This document shows positions 6,464 to 8,074 of a DNA stretch of 8,074 bases, one piece after another (within the stretch, counting starts at the first letter, position 1; every line of letters begins with the position of its first letter). The position numbers and the translations under genes are program-made. This DNA is from Beijerinckiaceae bacterium (lineage in GTDB: Bacteria; Pseudomonadota; Alphaproteobacteria; Rhizobiales; Beijerinckiaceae): contig DAICZI010000059.1 in NCBI GenBank assembly GCA_027311205.1, positions 1-8,074 on the forward strand. Reading direction: 5' to 3'. The notes under the pieces were generated by a model, which made no database searches, was not told the DNA's origin, and was given only the letters and a program-made list of their open reading frames with translations.

Positions 6464-7360
6464 ATGAAAATGAGCTCCAACATGCCTGGCGCAGCAACAA
6501 TGGATTGTGCCGACGTTGCGCCGGGTGCCGGCCTTTTGGCCAGCGAAGCCGCCTTGCAGGCAGCCAGTCCCGCTTCGCTGGACGAGATCGTGCTGGCAGC
6601 GCCCGCCACGACACTGGAGCGCCAGCACCTGCTGGCGCTGGCGCTGCGGGCGCTGAAGCCTGGCGGCGCGCTGAAAGTGTCCGCGAACCGCAATCGCGGT
6701 GGCCTGCGCCTGCGCCGGGAGCTGGAAGGATTCGGCTGCAAGGTCGATGAGCACTCTGGCCATCATGCGCGCATGTGCCATGCGGTGCGCCCTGAGACAG
6801 TCATCGGGCTTGATGAGGCGATCAGGGCAGGTGCCTTGCGCTTTGACGATGCGCTCGGCCTCTGGACGCAGCCGGGCCTGTTCGCCTGGGACAGAATCGA
6901 TGCTGGCACGGCTCTGCTTGTCGCGCACCTGCCTGCGCTGGCGGGGCAGGGTGCGGATTTTGGCTGCGGGCTTGGCGTCCTGGCGCGCGATGTTTTGCAA
7001 CGGCCTGCCGTCACGCATCTTTGGCTGATCGACAATGACGCACGGGCACTGGCGGCAGCGCGGCGCAACATCGTTGATTCCCGTGCCGCATTTGTCCATG
7101 CCGACGTTGCCACCCATCGCTTTGCCGCGCCGCTCGATTTTGTCGTCGCCAATCCGCCGTTTCATGCGCAGGGCCAGGAAAGCCGGGCGCTGGGCATCGC
7201 CTTCATCGCGGCTGCGGCCCGTGGATTGCGCAAGGGCGGGCAATTCTGGTGCGTCGCCAACCGGCATCTGCCTTATGAGGCGACGCTGGCCGCGAGCTTT
7301 GGCAAATTCACGGAAATTGCCGCAAAGGATGGCTTCAAAATCATGACGGCAACGAAATGA
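6464..7360 (+). CDS. rsmC: RsmC-type class I methyltransferase (16S rRNA guanine-N2)
   Basis: This S-adenosylmethionine-dependent methyltransferase is probably the enzyme for G1207 of 16S rRNA; RlmG, acting on 23S rRNA, is the close alternative. The 298 residues show the two-part layout of this family. The N-terminal half is a degenerate, substrate-side methyltransferase fold (about 15-115, with LALRALKPGGALKVSANR). The C-terminal half is catalytic. The linker motif PGLFAWDRIDAGTALLVAHL (137-156) is typical. Motif I is DFGCGLGVLA (165-174), the acidic residue after strand 2 is in LIDND (188-192), and the catalytic NPPF motif is at 230-233 (VVANPPFHA). Somewhat shorter than the E. coli enzyme. 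The stop codon overlaps the start of the next gene, so the two are probably co-translated. The start is uncertain: ATG at 6464 has only a weak ribosome-binding site, and ATG codons 3, 7 and 13 are in frame. Confidence 0.8.
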   Translation: MKMSSNMPGAATMDCADVAPGAGLLASEAALQAASPASLDEIVLAAPATTLERQHLLALALRALKPGGALKVSANRNRGGLRLRRELEGFGCKVDEHSGHHARMCHAVRPETVIGLDEAIRAGALRFDDALGLWTQPGLFAWDRIDAGTALLVAHLPALAGQGADFGCGLGVLARDVLQRPAVTHLWLIDNDARALAAARRNIVDSRAAFVHADVATHRFAAPLDFVVANPPFHAQGQESRALGIAFIAAAARGLRKGGQFWCVANRHLPYEATLAASFGKFTEIAAKDGFKIMTATK

Positions 7361-8074
7361 ACTCCAAAAGCCCAGTCCTGCGGCTCGACAAGCTGCTCGC
7401 CCACATGGGCTATGGCTCGCGCCGCGACATTGCGCGCCTTGTCGAGCTTGGTGCGATCACACTGGATGGTGTCGATGTAACTGCCGCCGACATCAAGGTG
7501 CGGCCTGGCCCGGACTTGCAAAACGGACTGGAAGTCGATGGGGAGCGGCTTGATCCGCTGCCGGGCATGGTCTTGATGTTGAACAAGCCGCCTGGCGTCA
7601 CCTGTTCCCACAAGGAGGCTGGTCCACTGGTGCTGTCGCTGCTGCCCGAGCGCTGGCGGCACCGCGATCCGGCGCTTTCAACGGATGGGCGGCTCGACAC
7701 GGACACCTCCGGCCTGCTGCTGCTCACCGATGACGGCATCTTGCTGCATCGCATTATTTCGCCAAAGGCGGGCATTGGCAAAACCTACCATGTCACTTTG
7801 GCGCGCCCGCTGGAGGGCAGCGAGGCCGCGGTGTTTGCGGCGGGAGGGCTGATGCTGGAGAGCGAGACAGTTCCGCTGAAGCCAGCCGCCTTCGTGGCCG
7901 ACGGCCCCCGCAGCGGCGATCTGACGCTTTATGAAGGCCGCTACCATCAGGCGCGGCGCATGTTTGCGGCGCTCGGCAACCATGTCACGGCCCTGCATCG
8001 CCACCGCATCGGTGGTTTGGTCCTGCCGGCCTCACTGGCGGCAGGCCAATGGCAGTTGCTGCAGGCCGACGACG
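7357..8074 (+). CDS. rsuA: RsuA-family pseudouridine synthase (partial, 3' end outside window)
   Basis: This converts a uridine in rRNA to pseudouridine, in E. coli RsuA at U516 of 16S rRNA. An S4 RNA-binding domain comes first (LRLDKLLAHMGYGSRRDIAR, residues 8-27, then GAITLDGVDV). The catalytic domain starts at about 70 with MLNKPPGVTCS. The catalytic aspartate is D114 in GRLDTDTSGLLLLTDDG (111-127), and the late motif YEGRYHQARRMFAALGNHV matches family members. About 239 codons are in the window. RsuA proteins are usually 230-250 residues, so only the last few should be missing. The ATG overlaps the TGA of the upstream gene (ATGA at 7357-7360), which suggests translational coupling. That neighbour favours a small-subunit role over RluE or RluF-type activity, but the subtype is inferred. 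Confidence 0.85.
   Translation, partial: MNSKSPVLRLDKLLAHMGYGSRRDIARLVELGAITLDGVDVTAADIKVRPGPDLQNGLEVDGERLDPLPGMVLMLNKPPGVTCSHKEAGPLVLSLLPERWRHRDPALSTDGRLDTDTSGLLLLTDDGILLHRIISPKAGIGKTYHVTLARPLEGSEAAVFAAGGLMLESETVPLKPAAFVADGPRSGDLTLYEGRYHQARRMFAALGNHVTALHRHRIGGLVLPASLAAGQWQLLQADD

Noticed and set aside
6458..7267. 269-codon open frame antisense to the rsmC-like gene
   Set aside because: No recognisable motif. It mirrors the coding frame of a well-supported methyltransferase.
1..8074. Mobile element, CRISPR array, toxin-antitoxin pair or defence system
   Set aside because: Both strands were read. No transposase, integrase, direct-repeat array, small paired genes or defence domains were found.

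Overview
The window looks like high-GC chromosomal DNA of an alphaproteobacterium, probably Hyphomicrobiales (Rhizobiales) or a near relative. The support is a ChrR-type cupin gene, a TadG-like von Willebrand protein, a typical alphaproteobacterial nucleoside diphosphate kinase, and the overall gene style. Genus cannot be read from the sequence. I see no tRNA, rRNA, CRISPR array, insertion sequence or phage gene.

Layout from left to right. (a) 1-765, minus strand, running off the left edge: an almost complete ChrR-like anti-sigma/cupin protein. Its reading frame does not stop where ChrR proteins normally end but continues in frame into what reads as the C-terminal part of long-form HisG (ATP phosphoribosyltransferase). 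A match to a RpoE/ECF11-type promoter and a good ribosome-binding site lie just upstream, but no rpoE gene is next to it. (b) 864-2753, minus strand: an ABC-F ATPase whose last 32 codons are cut off by an in-frame TAA. (c) 2757-3138: a 382-base divergent intergenic region. (d) 3139-4395, plus strand: an NRAMP-superfamily membrane transporter with non-canonical metal-site motifs. (e) 4467-4889, plus strand: ndk, with a good sigma-70-like promoter in the 71-base gap before it. (f) 4891-6288, minus strand: a TadG-like pilus-assembly protein with a von Willebrand A domain, ending one base from the end of ndk. (g) 6464-8074, plus strand: a two-gene rRNA-modification unit, an RsmC-type methyltransferase whose stop codon overlaps the start of an RsuA-family pseudouridine synthase that runs off the right edge.

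Most of the window is housekeeping: translation and ribosome factors (ABC-F, rsmC, rsuA), nucleotide metabolism (ndk) and metal transport. No multi-gene accessory or defence system is visible. The part most worth a second look is the left end. There a ChrR-like protein lacking the N-terminal zinc cysteines is fused in frame to a HisG C-terminal segment under a singlet-oxygen-type promoter, and next to it the ABC-F gene carries a premature stop. These could be real rearrangement and decay, or errors near a contig end. The sequence alone cannot decide.
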